Shown in pieces: positions 10,012 to 19,165 of a stretch of DNA of 64,000 nucleotides. The notes beneath the pieces were generated by a model that was given only the letters and a program-made list of their open reading frames with translations, was not told the origin of the DNA and made no database searches. A program made the position numbers and the translations under genes. The DNA is from Brevibacillus sedimenti (lineage in GTDB: Bacteria > Bacillota > Bacilli > Brevibacillales > Brevibacillaceae), in NCBI RefSeq assembly GCF_020923495.1, contig NZ_CP064048.1, positions 2,187,501-2,251,500 on the forward strand, given 5' to 3'. How positions within the stretch are numbered: the stretch's first letter is position 1; each line of letters starts with the position of its first letter.

Positions 10012-11106
10012 ATGAAGAAAACCTTTCGCATTGCCGTTCTGCCCGGGGATGGAATCGGACCGGAGATCATGGAGGAAGCAGTAAAGGTTCTCTCCCTCGT
10101 GGCGGAACGGGAAGGAGTTACATTTGAATTCAAGCACGGACGGATCGGCGGAATCGCCATCGACACGGACGGCACGCCGCTGCCGGAAGAGACGTTGAGG
10201 ATCGCCAAGGAGGCGGACGCGGTGATGCTCGGCGCCGTGGGAGGTCCCAAGTGGGATCAGAATCCGGGCCATCTCCGTCCGGAGGCGGGGCTGCTCGGCA
10301 TCCGCAAGGCGTTGGGGCTGTTCGCCAACATCCGTCCGGCGACGATGCACCCTTCGCTGGTGGAGGCCTCCTCGCTCAAACCGGAAGTAGTCTCCGGAGT
10401 CGATCTGATCGTTGTCCGGGAGCTGACCGGCGGCATTTACTTCGGCGAGAAAAAGCGCTATGACGGGCCCAATGGCGAAGTGGCGGAAGACCAGTGCATC
10501 TACCACGAAGCGGAAATCGAGCGCATCGTGCGCGTTGCCTTCGACATTGCCCGCAAGCGGCAGAAGCGCCTCGTCTCGGTCGACAAGGCCAACGTCCTGG
10601 AAAGCTCCCGCCTGTGGCGCAAGGTGACCGAACGAGTGGCAGCCGACTACCCTGATGTGGAACTGTCCCACATGCTGGTGGACGCCTGCGCGATGCAGCT
10701 CGTTCGCGCGCCCAAGCAGTTTGATGTGATCGTTACGGAAAACATGTTTGGCGACATCCTGAGCGATCAGGCAGCGATGCTGACCGGCTCGATCGGTATG
10801 CTGGCGTCGGCCAGCCTGGCGGAAGGCAGCTTTGGGCTGTACGAACCGGTTCACGGCTCGGCACCTGACATCGCCGGCCAAGGCATCGCCAATCCGCTGG
10901 CAACGATTCTCTCTGCGGCGATGATGCTGCGCCACTCATTCGGGATGGACGCGGCAGCGGACGCAGTGGAGCGTGCGGTCTGGTCGGTGTTGGAGGCGGG
11001 GCACCGGACCGGTGACATCGCTGCCGACCGCAGCCGGGCGATCGGTACGGCGGAGATGGGCAGACTGGTCCGCGAAGCTCTCCAAAGCCAGGCCATTTCC
11101 CGATAA
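10012..11106 (+). CDS. leuB: 3-isopropylmalate dehydrogenase
   Basis: NAD-dependent oxidative decarboxylation of 3-isopropylmalate. The 364-residue protein shows [15 protein letters not shown] at the N-terminus, [12 protein letters not shown], and the Mg/NAD region [14 protein letters not shown] and [14 protein letters not shown]. The 109-base gap after leuA carries a TATATAAT (9969-9976) without a clear -35, so a weak internal promoter is possible. Last gene of the unit; leuC and leuD are not present. Confidence 0.97.
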   Translation: MKKTFRIAVLPGDGIGPEIMEEAVKVLSLVAEREGVTFEFKHGRIGGIAIDTDGTPLPEETLRIAKEADAVMLGAVGGPKWDQNPGHLRPEAGLLGIRKALGLFANIRPATMHPSLVEASSLKPEVVSGVDLIVVRELTGGIYFGEKKRYDGPNGEVAEDQCIYHEAEIERIVRVAFDIARKRQKRLVSVDKANVLESSRLWRKVTERVAADYPDVELSHMLVDACAMQLVRAPKQFDVIVTENMFGDILSDQAAMLTGSIGMLASASLAEGSFGLYEPVHGSAPDIAGQGIANPLATILSAAMMLRHSFGMDAAADAVERAVWSVLEAGHRTGDIAADRSRAIGTAEMGRLVREALQSQAISR

Positions 11107-11120
11107 GAGCAGAGTACCGC

Positions 11121-11172
11121 AAAAAGACCCTGAGTCTTCGTCCGACGGATTGGACGGAGACTCAGGGTTTTT
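11121..11172 (+). terminator. Terminator of the ilv-leu operon
   Basis: AAAAAGACCCTGAGTCT (11121-11137) pairs with AGACTCAGGGTTTTT (11158-11172), a long stem with a T-run. It closes the operon directly after leuB. Confidence 0.92.
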
Positions 11173-11290
11173 CCGATTGGCAAAAACGTTTTCCAGCATA
11201 CCGGGCCGGCGACATAGCCGTTTCATCAGGAGCCACTGCGTGCCATGGACTTAGCCTACACGCTGGTCCGTCTTCACGGTGGTTTTTTAC

Positions 11291-11320
11291 TTGTCACTGT
11301 ACCGGTTCTCGTCATATACT
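11291..11320 (+). promoter_or_regulatory. Likely sigmaA promoter of the symporter gene
   Basis: TTGTCA (11291-11296), an 18-base spacer, TATACT (11315-11320), about 55 bases before the GTG start. Confidence 0.6.
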
Positions 11321-11376
11321 AATAACATTCATAGAATGAGTCGCAATTTCCTGATTCGTGCGAAAGAGGTGTCATC

Positions 11377-12771
11377 GTGTCTTCGCTTGGCTTTCTGCTC
11401 AGTTTTGTTGCCATTTTGGCGTGTACGATCGCTGCCGGCCTGATCGCCAAGCGATCCGTTCGCCGCAGCAGTGACTTTAGCAACGCCAGCGGTTCGCTGT
11501 CGGCGGGAATGGTGGCCGGTGCGCTTGTCGGCGGATTTGTCGGCGGCACGTCGATTGTCGGCACGGGCGAACTTGCTTTCCGGCATGGACTGGCCGCAGT
11601 GTGGTTTACGCTGGGAGGCGGGGTGGCTGTTATCCTGCTCGGATTGTGTGCCGCTCGCTTCCTCCGGCTGCAGGTGGAAACACTGCCCGAGCTGATCGGC
11701 ACGCAGTACGGCGGACGAGCCCAGCTTGGAGCCAGCCTGTTTCTGTCGCTGGGGATGTTTATCCAGGTGATCGCGCAGTTGTTGGCCGCCCTGCCCTTTG
11801 TCTCCGTCTTCTGGAAGGCTCCGCTGCCGCTGCTGGCGCTGATTCCCGCTGTTCTGATCTTCGCCTACGTGCTGGCCGGGGGATTTATGGGGGCGAGTAT
11901 CGTCGGCACGCTGAAAACGGTTATGCTCATCCTCCTGCTGCTGGGAACGGGTGTCTGGCTGTGGGGAGCGTTGGGCGGTGAGACGATTGTCAGCTGGTGG
12001 CAGCAGGGGCGTCTTTCCCTGGTGGTTCCCGAAGCGGGACTGGGATGGGTGCAGGGAGCGTCGATGATTGTGGGGATTTTTTCCACGCAGGCCTATCTGC
12101 AGCCTATCTTTGCGAGCCGCAGTGAACGAGAAGCGCGCAGCGGTTCGATTGCAGCCGGTCTGATCATCATCCTCATCGGGCTGGTCAGCGCCTGGATCGG
12201 CATGTTCATGCACGACACCCACCCCGAGCTGGCGCCGCGCGAGGCTGTCCCGATGTTTTTCCTGATCCATGCACCGTCCTGGCTGGCGGGAGCCGCTTAT
12301 GCCGTCATACTCCTGTCCGTCGTGATGACCGGAGCGGCTCTGGCGCTGAGCATCGCCACGATCCTCAACCGGGACGTGATCCAGAGCTACACCGCCCGGT
12401 TCCGTTCAGAGGAGAGCAAGCTGCGCCTGTCCCGGGCGCTCATACTGGTCGTCATCGCAGTTGCCTATGCGGTGGTATGCCTGGACGAAAACGCGTTGAT
12501 CCTGCACTGGGCATTTTTGGCCATGACGCTCAGGGGAGTGACGATCTTCTTTCCGGTGCTGTTCTACCTCTTTCACATATCACCGGTGGAGCGGCATTGG
12601 GCGGTCGTGGCAGTCTGGGGAGCACCGTTGCTCGCGCTCGTCTGGGCGTGGTGGCTGTTGCCCCTCACCGGCATCGATCCGCTGTACGTGAGCGGTCTGT
12701 GGAGCGCGGCTGCATTGCTGGCCGGCCGCATGATCGCACGCAACACCCCGTCGCTTCGGCCGATGGGCTGA
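11377..12771 (+). CDS. Sodium:solute symporter family (SSS/SLC5) membrane protein
   Basis: 464-residue, very hydrophobic protein with about a dozen membrane helices. The early helices SGSLSAGMVAGALVGGFVGG and GTSIVGTGELAFRHGLAAVW resemble the Na+-site region of SSS carriers. The start is GTG 11377 behind AAGAGGTG. The substrate cannot be told from sequence; amino acid, carboxylate or osmolyte uptake are all possible. It stands alone between the ilv-leu terminator and a hairpin at 12800. Confidence 0.75.
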   Translation: MSSLGFLLSFVAILACTIAAGLIAKRSVRRSSDFSNASGSLSAGMVAGALVGGFVGGTSIVGTGELAFRHGLAAVWFTLGGGVAVILLGLCAARFLRLQVETLPELIGTQYGGRAQLGASLFLSLGMFIQVIAQLLAALPFVSVFWKAPLPLLALIPAVLIFAYVLAGGFMGASIVGTLKTVMLILLLLGTGVWLWGALGGETIVSWWQQGRLSLVVPEAGLGWVQGASMIVGIFSTQAYLQPIFASRSEREARSGSIAAGLIIILIGLVSAWIGMFMHDTHPELAPREAVPMFFLIHAPSWLAGAAYAVILLSVVMTGAALALSIATILNRDVIQSYTARFRSEESKLRLSRALILVVIAVAYAVVCLDENALILHWAFLAMTLRGVTIFFPVLFYLFHISPVERHWAVVAVWGAPLLALVWAWWLLPLTGIDPLYVSGLWSAAALLAGRMIARNTPSLRPMG

Positions 12772-12799
12772 GCAGGAGGGCCATACCTTTTCTTGAAAC

Positions 12800-12830
12800 A
12801 TGCAGCCTTTTCATGAGCAAAAGGCTGCAT
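12800..12830. terminator. Strong hairpin after the symporter gene
   Basis: ATGCAGCCTTTT (12800-12811) and AAAAGGCTGCAT (12819-12830) form a 12-bp perfect stem. The following bases (gttctgctttt) are only moderately T-rich. Confidence 0.65.
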
Positions 12831-12992
12831 GTTCTGCTTTTGAAGGTGCGTTTCCCTATTGTCAAAACAAAAGAAGGAAAATAAAAAATATTCAAAAATA
12901 TATACCCAAAAATGTAAATTCCTGTTACTATAGGAATAGGTATATTTTTGCATATTTATTAAAATTATCCATACCGAGACGCAGGTGATTGG

Positions 12993-13970
12993 ATGAAAAC
13001 GCGCAAGAAATGGCTCTTTTTGTGCGCGGCATGCCTGTCGCTGACAGCGATGCTGATCTACGCTATGGCGGTGTACCAGCCGATTCTCTTTGTTGCCGGC
13101 GACCACATCTTTCGCAAAGATGACTGGGAGAGAATCAAACCCATCTATTTTCACGGGAGGCCGCATACGCCAGAAGAAGAGGAAAGGCTGCTGGAACAGC
13201 GCAGTTTGGAAGAACTGGTTCTCTACATGGGGAGACAAATGGGCGTCCGGATTGACGAGCGAATCATCGACGAGCACATGAAGCAGTTGGGGAGCACGAA
13301 AGAGGAGCGCGAACAGGTGCTGCGGCAGATGAACATGACGGAAGCGGACAGCGTCACGAACATACGGCGGGCCCTGATCGGTTTTGAAGTGAAGCGTAGG
13401 GTAACCGGGGAGATCACCGTGTCCGAGGAAGAAATAAACAGCTACTACCGGGAGCATCTCGAGTCGTTTCGCATTCCCGAACTGCGCACCATCTATTATG
13501 TCCGGGCTGGACAAGCTGACAAGCCGTTGATGGACAAGCTGAAAACCATCCGTGCAGAACGTTTTCCCTCCCTCCTCAAAGAGTACGATCTGGAGGGACG
13601 AGCCGGATTCCACGAATGGATTTCACAAGCCGAACTGTCCGCCACTGTCGGCGAGGAGGCTGCTGAGGCCGTGTTTCGCTCGCCCATAAAGCAGGTCGTC
13701 GGTCCGATCGTCTCTGAACAGTGGACGTATTGGTTTTTGCCGGATGAGATAATGCCGGCCAAAACGCAAAGCCTTGCGGAAGTGAGGGAAAAGATTTACC
13801 GGACGCTCTATCTGGAGAAAGAATCAATTGTGTACGGAAAATGGCTGGAGGAGCAGAAGAGGGCAAATCTGTACTGCCTGTTTACAGAAAATTTAAAAAA
13901 CAATCGCTTTTGGGCGTTCTGGAGTGACCTGCCTGTGCGGTTGCAGTTGTTGTTCCAATCGCATGCGTAG
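12993..13970 (+). CDS. Membrane-anchored SurA/PpiC-like (parvulin-type) protein
   Basis: 325 residues with an uncleaved N-terminal membrane segment (LFLCAACLSLTAMLIYAMAV), so the bulk lies outside the membrane. A SurA-N-like helical region (LEELVLYMGRQMGVRIDERII through EEEINSYYREHLESFRIPE) precedes a weak rotamase-like stretch (EAVFRSPIKQVVGPIVSEQWTYWF position). This is the architecture of PrsA-type foldases, but the lipobox Cys is absent and catalytic parvulin residues are not obvious, so activity is uncertain. The upstream DNA (about 12850-12990) is markedly A/T-rich compared with the neighbours. A sporulation or secretion role is possible. Confidence 0.65.
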   Translation: MKTRKKWLFLCAACLSLTAMLIYAMAVYQPILFVAGDHIFRKDDWERIKPIYFHGRPHTPEEEERLLEQRSLEELVLYMGRQMGVRIDERIIDEHMKQLGSTKEEREQVLRQMNMTEADSVTNIRRALIGFEVKRRVTGEITVSEEEINSYYREHLESFRIPELRTIYYVRAGQADKPLMDKLKTIRAERFPSLLKEYDLEGRAGFHEWISQAELSATVGEEAAEAVFRSPIKQVVGPIVSEQWTYWFLPDEIMPAKTQSLAEVREKIYRTLYLEKESIVYGKWLEEQKRANLYCLFTENLKNNRFWAFWSDLPVRLQLLFQSHA

Positions 13971-14030
13971 TCTATCCGAGACGATTCGTCGTTTCGAATA
14001 GAAAAAAACCAGGAAAAAGGAGAGATGGGT

Positions 14031-14762
14031 ATGAAATGGTCAAAAATGTTGGCTGTCACACTGATTGTGAGCAGCTTGGCGGCTGCCGCTCCCGCGTTTG
14101 CGGAGAGGGAAATCGCCAACGAACCAGCGTGGGACAGTGAACCCGCCCCGCGCAACTTCGACCCGAAAAAGCGGGAGGAAGCGGACAAACGCGTCTTTGA
14201 CAAGGAATCGATTCGAATGGCCGCCAATCCAATCATCGTCATCGACCCCGGACATGGCGGGGACGACCCGGGCGCCACGGGCAACGGGTTGAAAGAGAAG
14301 GACTTGACGCTGGACATCGCGCTGCGGACCAGAAACTACATTGTGGCCAATTATCCGGCTACGGTGTACATGACGCGAAGCTCTGACACTACCGTTTCCC
14401 TGTCCAGCCGGACCTCATTTGCCAACGCCAGGAATGCCGATTTCTTTGTCTCCATGCACATCAACTCCGCGACAAACACTTCGGCCAACGGAATCGAGAC
14501 GTACGCGTACCCGGGATCGGTAAACGGCAAGCGATTGGCTACCGAAACGTACAATCAATTGAAAAGTTCCTTCTCCAGTCACCGAGGGGTGAAGGAATAT
14601 GCGTACTACGTGCTGACCTATACCAATATGCCGGCGACGCTTGGCGAGACCGGCTTCATTTCCAACGCCTCCGATGCGTCCAAACTGGCGCAGAGCTCGT
14701 TCCGTCAAACGCTTGCCACCCAATACGCGAACGGGATGCACCGGTACTGGTGGGGCTTTTAA
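14031..14762 (+). CDS. Secreted N-acetylmuramoyl-L-alanine amidase (Amidase_3)
   Basis: Cell-wall hydrolase cutting the bond between MurNAc and L-Ala. A signal peptide (MKWSKMLAVTLIVSSLAAAA, likely cleaved after APAFA) is followed by the zinc amidase domain: IVIDPGHGGDDPGATG (His ligand), KEKDLTLDIALRT (Glu ligand), FFVSMHINSA (His ligand) and LGETGFISN (catalytic Glu). The 243-residue protein has no extra cell-wall-binding repeats. ATG 14031 was chosen because AAAGGAG ends 8 bases before it; ATG 14025 is too close. It is similar in layout to CwlC/CwlV-type spore or mother-cell amidases. Confidence 0.9.
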   Translation: MKWSKMLAVTLIVSSLAAAAPAFAEREIANEPAWDSEPAPRNFDPKKREEADKRVFDKESIRMAANPIIVIDPGHGGDDPGATGNGLKEKDLTLDIALRTRNYIVANYPATVYMTRSSDTTVSLSSRTSFANARNADFFVSMHINSATNTSANGIETYAYPGSVNGKRLATETYNQLKSSFSSHRGVKEYAYYVLTYTNMPATLGETGFISNASDASKLAQSSFRQTLATQYANGMHRYWWGF

Positions 14763-14774
14763 TAACACAGCAGG

Positions 14775-14810
14775 GGCACCGTACAACGTCACTGGTTGGA
14801 CGGTGCCTTT
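14775..14810 (+). terminator. Terminator of the amidase gene
   Basis: GGCACCGT (14775-14782) pairs with ACGGTGCC (14800-14807), followed by TTT. Confidence 0.75.
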
Positions 14811-14863
14811 CATTGTGCCCCGGGCCTGATGGCCGTCGATCACCACCGCTTCAAGCAGCCGAC

Positions 14864-14892
14864 TGGATAGACTTTTCGCTCCATGGTATCAT
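14864..14892 (+). promoter_or_regulatory. Likely promoter of moaB
   Basis: TGGATA (14864-14869), a 17-base spacer, and an extended -10 (TGGTATCAT ending 14892), 98 bases before moaB. Confidence 0.5.
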
Positions 14893-14989
14893 GGCTTCAG
14901 ACAAGACAGGGTCGTTTGCGATAAAGCGGCGGGTGTGTTGTTCCCCATGGGGAGGGCAGCAGCCTGCCAAGACAGGAGAGAGAGTGGCA

Positions 14990-15496
14990 ATGAGCACACA
15001 GGAACACAAAGCGGGGGCCCCCAAACGGGTGGGCTGCATGGTGATTACCGTTTCCGACACGCGCACCGAGGAGACGGACAAGAGCGGACAGCTGATGAAA
15101 GAGCTCTTGGCGGAGGCCGGCCATGCCGCGATCTTGTACCGGATCGTCAAGGATGAGCCGGCGGAGGTGGAAGCGGCGATCGAAGCCGGGATTGCCCATC
15201 CGGAAGTACAGGTGATCCTTCTGAACGGCGGCACCGGCATTTCTCAGCGCGACAACACGTATGAGGCGGTCTCCAGACTGCTGGAGAAGGAAATGCCCGG
15301 GTTTGGCGAACTGTTTCGCATGCTCAGCTACACCGAGGACATCGGTTCGGCGGCAATGTTGAGCCGGGCCATTGCCGGCACCCGGAAGGGAAAAGCGATT
15401 TTTTCCACCCCAGGCTCCACCGGTGCAGTGCGGCTGGCGATGACTCGGCTGATCGTGCCAGAACTGGGGCACGTCGTCCGGGAACTGAACAAGTAG
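14990..15496 (+). CDS. moaB: Molybdenum cofactor biosynthesis protein MoaB
   Basis: MogA/MoaB-family protein that adenylylates molybdopterin before molybdenum insertion. The 168-residue sequence carries GCMVITVSDTRTEETDKSG and the MPT-binding motif LLNGGTGISQRDNTYEAV. ATG 14990 follows AGGAGAGAGAG; the longer in-frame extension to 14750 overlaps the previous terminator. It stands apart from moaA at the left edge. Confidence 0.92.
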   Translation: MSTQEHKAGAPKRVGCMVITVSDTRTEETDKSGQLMKELLAEAGHAAILYRIVKDEPAEVEAAIEAGIAHPEVQVILLNGGTGISQRDNTYEAVSRLLEKEMPGFGELFRMLSYTEDIGSAAMLSRAIAGTRKGKAIFSTPGSTGAVRLAMTRLIVPELGHVVRELNK

Positions 15497-15601
15497 GCGG
15501 GCAGGGCCGCCGGAGCCAGGATCTTCATTTGCCGCTGCCGGCGGCTTGTGTTACGGTTACGGATAGAACAAGCACGTATTTCAAGGAGAGTCGACAGACA
15601 C

Positions 15602-17386
15602 ATGAAGATTTTACTGTCTACGCTGAACGCCAAGTACATTCACTCATCCCTGGCGCTGCGTTACTTGCGAAGCTACGCCCGGCCGACGTTTCCCGACATC
15701 GAGCTGGTTGAATACACGATCAACGACGTGACGCTCAACATTGTCGCCGACGTCTACAAGCGGCAACCCGACGTTGCCGCCTTTTCCTGTTACATCTGGA
15801 ACATCCGCGAGACGCTCGATGTGATCCGCAACCTGAAAAAGGTGCGGCCCGACCTGCCGGTGGTGCTGGGCGGGCCGGAAGTGACCTACGACGCCGACGA
15901 GTGGTTGAAGAAGCATCCGGAGATTGACGTGATCGTCATCGGTGAGGGAGAACAGACGTTTTTGGAACTGCTGCAGGTCTACGACGAATCCCGCCGGACA
16001 GGAGAGCCGCCCCGCCTGCGGGATGTAGCCGGGATTGCCTATCGCGAGGGGGGGCACGTGCGCTTCACCGCTCCCCGGGCGCAGATCGAAAACCTGGACA
16101 CGATTCCGTCTCCGTATGCCGACAACCTGGACGAACTGAACAACCGCGTCGTCTACTTTGAGGCGTCCCGCGGCTGTCCGTTCAAATGCCAGTACTGCCT
16201 GTCGTCGATTGAGGACGGCGTGCGCTATTTCGGTCTGGAGCGGGTGAAGGCCGACCTGCTGCGGCTGATTCAGCACGGTGTCAAGACGATCAAGTTCGTC
16301 GATCGCACGTTTAACATCAACAAAAAATACGCGCTGGAAATCTTTCAGTTTTTGATCGACAACCACAACGGCACGATCTTTCAGTTTGAAATTACCGCCG
16401 ACATCCTGCGCGCCGACGTACTCGACTTTTTGACGGAAAACGCGCCGCCCGGCATTTTCCGTTTTGAGATCGGCGTCCAGTCCACCAACGACGAGACCAA
16501 CCGGCTGGTCCAGCGGATTCAGCGTTTCGATCGTCTGGCCCACACCGTCACCCGGATCAAGCAGTCGGGAAAAATTGCCCAGCACCTGGATCTGATCGCC
16601 GGTCTGCCGGAGGAGGATTACCACTCTTTCCGCAAGACATTCAACGACGTCTTTGCGCTGCGGCCGGAGGAACTGCAGCTCGGCTTTTTGAAAATGCTGC
16701 GCGGCACCGGCGTCCGCGCGCGTGCGGCCAACCACGGGTACATTTTCATGGACGAGGCGCCGTATGAGATTCTCGGCAACAACGTCCTGTCGTTTGCCGA
16801 CATCCAGCGGATCAAGCGGGTGGAGGACGTATTGGAAAAATACTGGAACGCCCACCGCATGGATACCACACTGGAATGGCTGGTGACCCGCTGTTTTGAG
16901 ACGCCATTTGATTTCTTCCAGGCATTCGGCGATTTTTGGGAAGAACAGGGCTGGAGCCGGATCGGCCACCAGTTGGAAGACCTGTTTGTGCGGCTACGCC
17001 GCTTCCTGGAGACGCGGCAGGTGGAGCACCTCGACCACGTGATCAGCCTGATGAAATTTGACTACCTGCGCAAGCAGAAGCACCGTCCGCGCAAGCTGTG
17101 GTGGGATGATCTGCTGGACAAACGGGAGATGCAGGCAGCCTTTGAAGCAGTGCAACAGCGGCTGGATGATCTCCCGCCTGACTTTGCCCGGCGGGCGGCG
17201 CAGCAAAAGGACTTCTTCAAGCACACACTGTTGGCTAACATCAGCTTTGACATTGCGACGTGGATCGAGACGGGTGAGCTGGTGGAAGGGGACTATGTTC
17301 TGGTGGTATATTTTCCGTATGAAGACGGACGGGAGAACGACTTTGTCGTGGTGAGACGGGAAGCCGCCGCGAGCGGATTGGCGTAA
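15602..17386 (+). CDS. B12-binding-domain radical SAM protein with C-terminal DUF4080
   Basis: 594 residues. A cobalamin-binding-like Rossmann domain (ILLSTLNAKYIHSSLALRYL, VVLGGPEVTYDA) is followed by a radical SAM domain with CPFKCQYC (the CxxxCxxC [4Fe-4S] site, in ASRGCPFKCQYCLSS) and a C-terminal DUF4080-type region with LWWDDLLDKREM. The family is widespread in Firmicutes; its reaction is unknown, and the domain set suggests methyl or carbon-skeleton chemistry. ATG 15602 begins MKILLSTLNAKYIHS as in homologues, though AAGGAG lies 13 bases away, which is rather far. Confidence 0.88.
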   Translation: MKILLSTLNAKYIHSSLALRYLRSYARPTFPDIELVEYTINDVTLNIVADVYKRQPDVAAFSCYIWNIRETLDVIRNLKKVRPDLPVVLGGPEVTYDADEWLKKHPEIDVIVIGEGEQTFLELLQVYDESRRTGEPPRLRDVAGIAYREGGHVRFTAPRAQIENLDTIPSPYADNLDELNNRVVYFEASRGCPFKCQYCLSSIEDGVRYFGLERVKADLLRLIQHGVKTIKFVDRTFNINKKYALEIFQFLIDNHNGTIFQFEITADILRADVLDFLTENAPPGIFRFEIGVQSTNDETNRLVQRIQRFDRLAHTVTRIKQSGKIAQHLDLIAGLPEEDYHSFRKTFNDVFALRPEELQLGFLKMLRGTGVRARAANHGYIFMDEAPYEILGNNVLSFADIQRIKRVEDVLEKYWNAHRMDTTLEWLVTRCFETPFDFFQAFGDFWEEQGWSRIGHQLEDLFVRLRRFLETRQVEHLDHVISLMKFDYLRKQKHRPRKLWWDDLLDKREMQAAFEAVQQRLDDLPPDFARRAAQQKDFFKHTLLANISFDIATWIETGELVEGDYVLVVYFPYEDGRENDFVVVRREAAASGLA

Positions 17387-17613
17387 GCGGACAAAAACGG
17401 GGCAGAATACAAATTTGGAGAACAGACGTGCAACAGATCAATCGGCCGGAATAAGGAAGGCGCGCAGCCGCGGCAGCCTGCGGACGGGATGACGGTGCAC
17501 GCGTAACTTTTTTTGCCCCGAACCGTATTACTTACAGATTGTGAAAAAGGAACTATGCCGGAAATGGACAGGAAACAATGCCGCTGAGTGGCGAGGGTAG
17601 GGGATTTTGCGTC

Positions 17614-18231
17614 ATGGAAATGAACATGCTGATGTCAATTATCGAGCAATATGGATATGCGGCCATCTTCTTTTTGCTCTGGCTGGGCATTGTCGGTTTG
17701 CCGATCCCCGACGAACTGGTCGTCGCTACCGGCGGGTTTCTGGCGTCCTTGGCGCTGCTGGACCCTGTTTGCGCGTTTCTTGCCGGCTACCTGGGCGTGG
17801 CCTCGGGATTGACGATTGGGTTTTTACTGGGGAAGTTCTTCGGCCGGCCGATCCTTGCATGGTTGTCAAAGAGTGAGAAGATGAGGCATACGGTAGAGCG
17901 CTCCACCGGTCTCGTGGAGAAGTACGGGACCTTTGCCCTCTGCTTCAGCTATCTGTTTCCTGTCGTTCGCCACGTCGTTCCCTACATCGTCGCCATGGGC
18001 GGGATGACGTATCGGCGCTACGCGGTCCTGTCCTATCCGATCGGGTTGTTGTGGACGATCCTTTTTTATCTGATTGGCTACGTGTTCGGAAAAAACGTGG
18101 ATGTGGTCGTGGCGATGATCCGCACCTACGGCTTCTTCGCCCTGTTTATCGTGATCGCGCTGCTCGTTGCGGGCTGGGCGGTTCACCGCTTGTTTCTGGC
18201 CGGCCGCTCCTTTCGGGCAAAAGGAGAATAA
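17614..18231 (+). CDS. DedA/SNARE-associated family membrane protein
   Basis: 205 residues with several membrane helices, the DedA hallmarks GIVGLPIPDELVVATGGF and FGRPILAWLS, and SYLFPVVRHVVPYIVAMGGM, the conserved Arg-containing region. DedA proteins are linked to phospholipid (undecaprenyl-phosphate or PE) translocation. ATG 17614 follows GAGGGTAGGGG. The next gene's ribosome site overlaps its 3' end, so the two form an operon. Confidence 0.9.
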   Translation: MEMNMLMSIIEQYGYAAIFFLLWLGIVGLPIPDELVVATGGFLASLALLDPVCAFLAGYLGVASGLTIGFLLGKFFGRPILAWLSKSEKMRHTVERSTGLVEKYGTFALCFSYLFPVVRHVVPYIVAMGGMTYRRYAVLSYPIGLLWTILFYLIGYVFGKNVDVVVAMIRTYGFFALFIVIALLVAGWAVHRLFLAGRSFRAKGE

Positions 18232-18235
18232 AGAG

Positions 18236-18601
18236 ATGCGTCATCATAAATGGGTAACAAGGCACAGGCAGAGCCGCAACGCGGTATGGGTGGCGGGCTG
18301 GCTGCTCGTTTTGTGCGGCTGGTGGCTGTCGCGTCTGCCGTTTGTCGCAGCGGGACTGTTGGTGTTGAACGTGTACGCCGCCGGTCTGATGGCCGCTGAC
18401 AAGCGTGCTGCGCGGCGGGGCGGACCGCGCGTTCCGGAGGCGAGCCTGCTGTTGAGCGCGTTGGTGGGCGGCGGAGCGGGCGCGCTGTTGGGCATGCTGG
18501 CCTGGCGCCACAAGACCCGGCATGCGCTGTTCATGACGGGGGTGCCGCTCATTTGCGCAGTTCAGATCGTTCTGATATGGGTTTGTCTGCTCAACCAATA
18601 G
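18236..18601 (+). CDS. DUF1294 small membrane protein
   Basis: 121 residues with an N-terminal basic region, two hydrophobic spans and the DUF1294 signature DKRAARRGGPRVPE, then HKTRHALFMTGVPLI. Function unknown. ATG 18236 follows AAGGAGA, which overlaps the stop codon of the DedA gene. Confidence 0.85.
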   Translation: MRHHKWVTRHRQSRNAVWVAGWLLVLCGWWLSRLPFVAAGLLVLNVYAAGLMAADKRAARRGGPRVPEASLLLSALVGGGAGALLGMLAWRHKTRHALFMTGVPLICAVQIVLIWVCLLNQ

Positions 18602-18685
18602 GCAACTGGTGAGAGAAGCCGCTCCTGCTAAGCAGGGGGGTTTTCGTCCAACAGGTGGATGCAGAATCGTAATTGTGACGCACGT

Positions 18686-18715
18686 AAAACGGGAGAGACG
18701 ACAGCGCCTCTCCCG
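18686..18715 (-). terminator. Terminator of sspI
   Basis: On the minus strand, CGGGAGAG and CTCTCCCG form an 8-bp stem followed by TTTT (positions 18689-18686). Confidence 0.85.
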
Positions 18716-18730
18716 CTGGTCCAAGCGTCC

Positions 18731-18976
18731 TTACACCGGCGATTGTGCCTGTTTTGGCAGATGGTCGGCGATTGTTTGCACCATGCTCTGCCGAGTCGCC
18801 TGATCACTGTTTTGCCACAGGACTTCAAACAGCACGCCCAGACCGGGCAGGGTTTTTTCCTGACCGCTTGCGATCGCGTCCGTGATCGTCTCCTGCACGT
18901 CGTTGGCACTGGAGCCCTGCATTTTGTACATGATCGCCTGGCGCAGATTGAGTGCGGCAATGTTCATGGCGGACAT
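18731..18976 (-). CDS. sspI: Small acid-soluble spore protein I
   Basis: 81 residues (78 from the second ATG). The core LNLRQAIMYKMQGSS...VQETITDAIASG plus KTLPGLGVLFEVLWQ matches the minor SASP SspI, which is made in the forespore and degraded at germination. Start choice is open: ATG 18976 gives only 3 bases from GGAG, while ATG 18967 (MNIAALNLR) gives 12 and is closer to the family length of about 70. Single-gene unit. It is the clearest evidence that the host makes endospores. Confidence 0.9.
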   Translation of the reverse strand: MSAMNIAALNLRQAIMYKMQGSSANDVQETITDAIASGQEKTLPGLGVLFEVLWQNSDQATRQSMVQTIADHLPKQAQSPV

Positions 18977-19041
18977 CCACTCCTTTTGTCGTGATGGCTG
19001 CGCCTATAGTATTCGTCCCGCATCGTCGGCTCATACCCGTT

Positions 19042-19071
19042 TTGTAGCCGATGGAAGCGTTGTGGTATAAT
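19042..19071 (+). promoter_or_regulatory. Promoter of the Ktr/Trk regulator gene
   Basis: TTGTAG (19042-19047), an 18-base spacer, and extended -10 TGGTATAAT ending at 19071. Confidence 0.65.
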
Positions 19072-19084
19072 GCTTGGTATTAAA

Positions 19085-19130
19085 AGTGCCCTGCCGGTGC
19101 TCCGGATGGGGCAGCCCAGGCAGGACGTTT
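19085..19130 (+). other. GC-rich structured leader before the Ktr gene
   Basis: CCTGCC can pair with either of two downstream partners (GGGCAG or GGCAGG), giving mutually exclusive stems between the promoter and the ribosome site. No match to the c-di-AMP (ydaO) riboswitch that controls ktr genes in Bacillus was seen; the leader is also too short for it. Confidence 0.3.
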
Positions 19131-19165
19131 TGGTCATGTGGCCACAGCACAAGGAGTGGAAAAGC

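Noticed and set aside
19072..19165. c-di-AMP (ydaO-type) riboswitch before the Ktr gene
   Set aside because: The leader is only about 90 bases and lacks the conserved core sequences.
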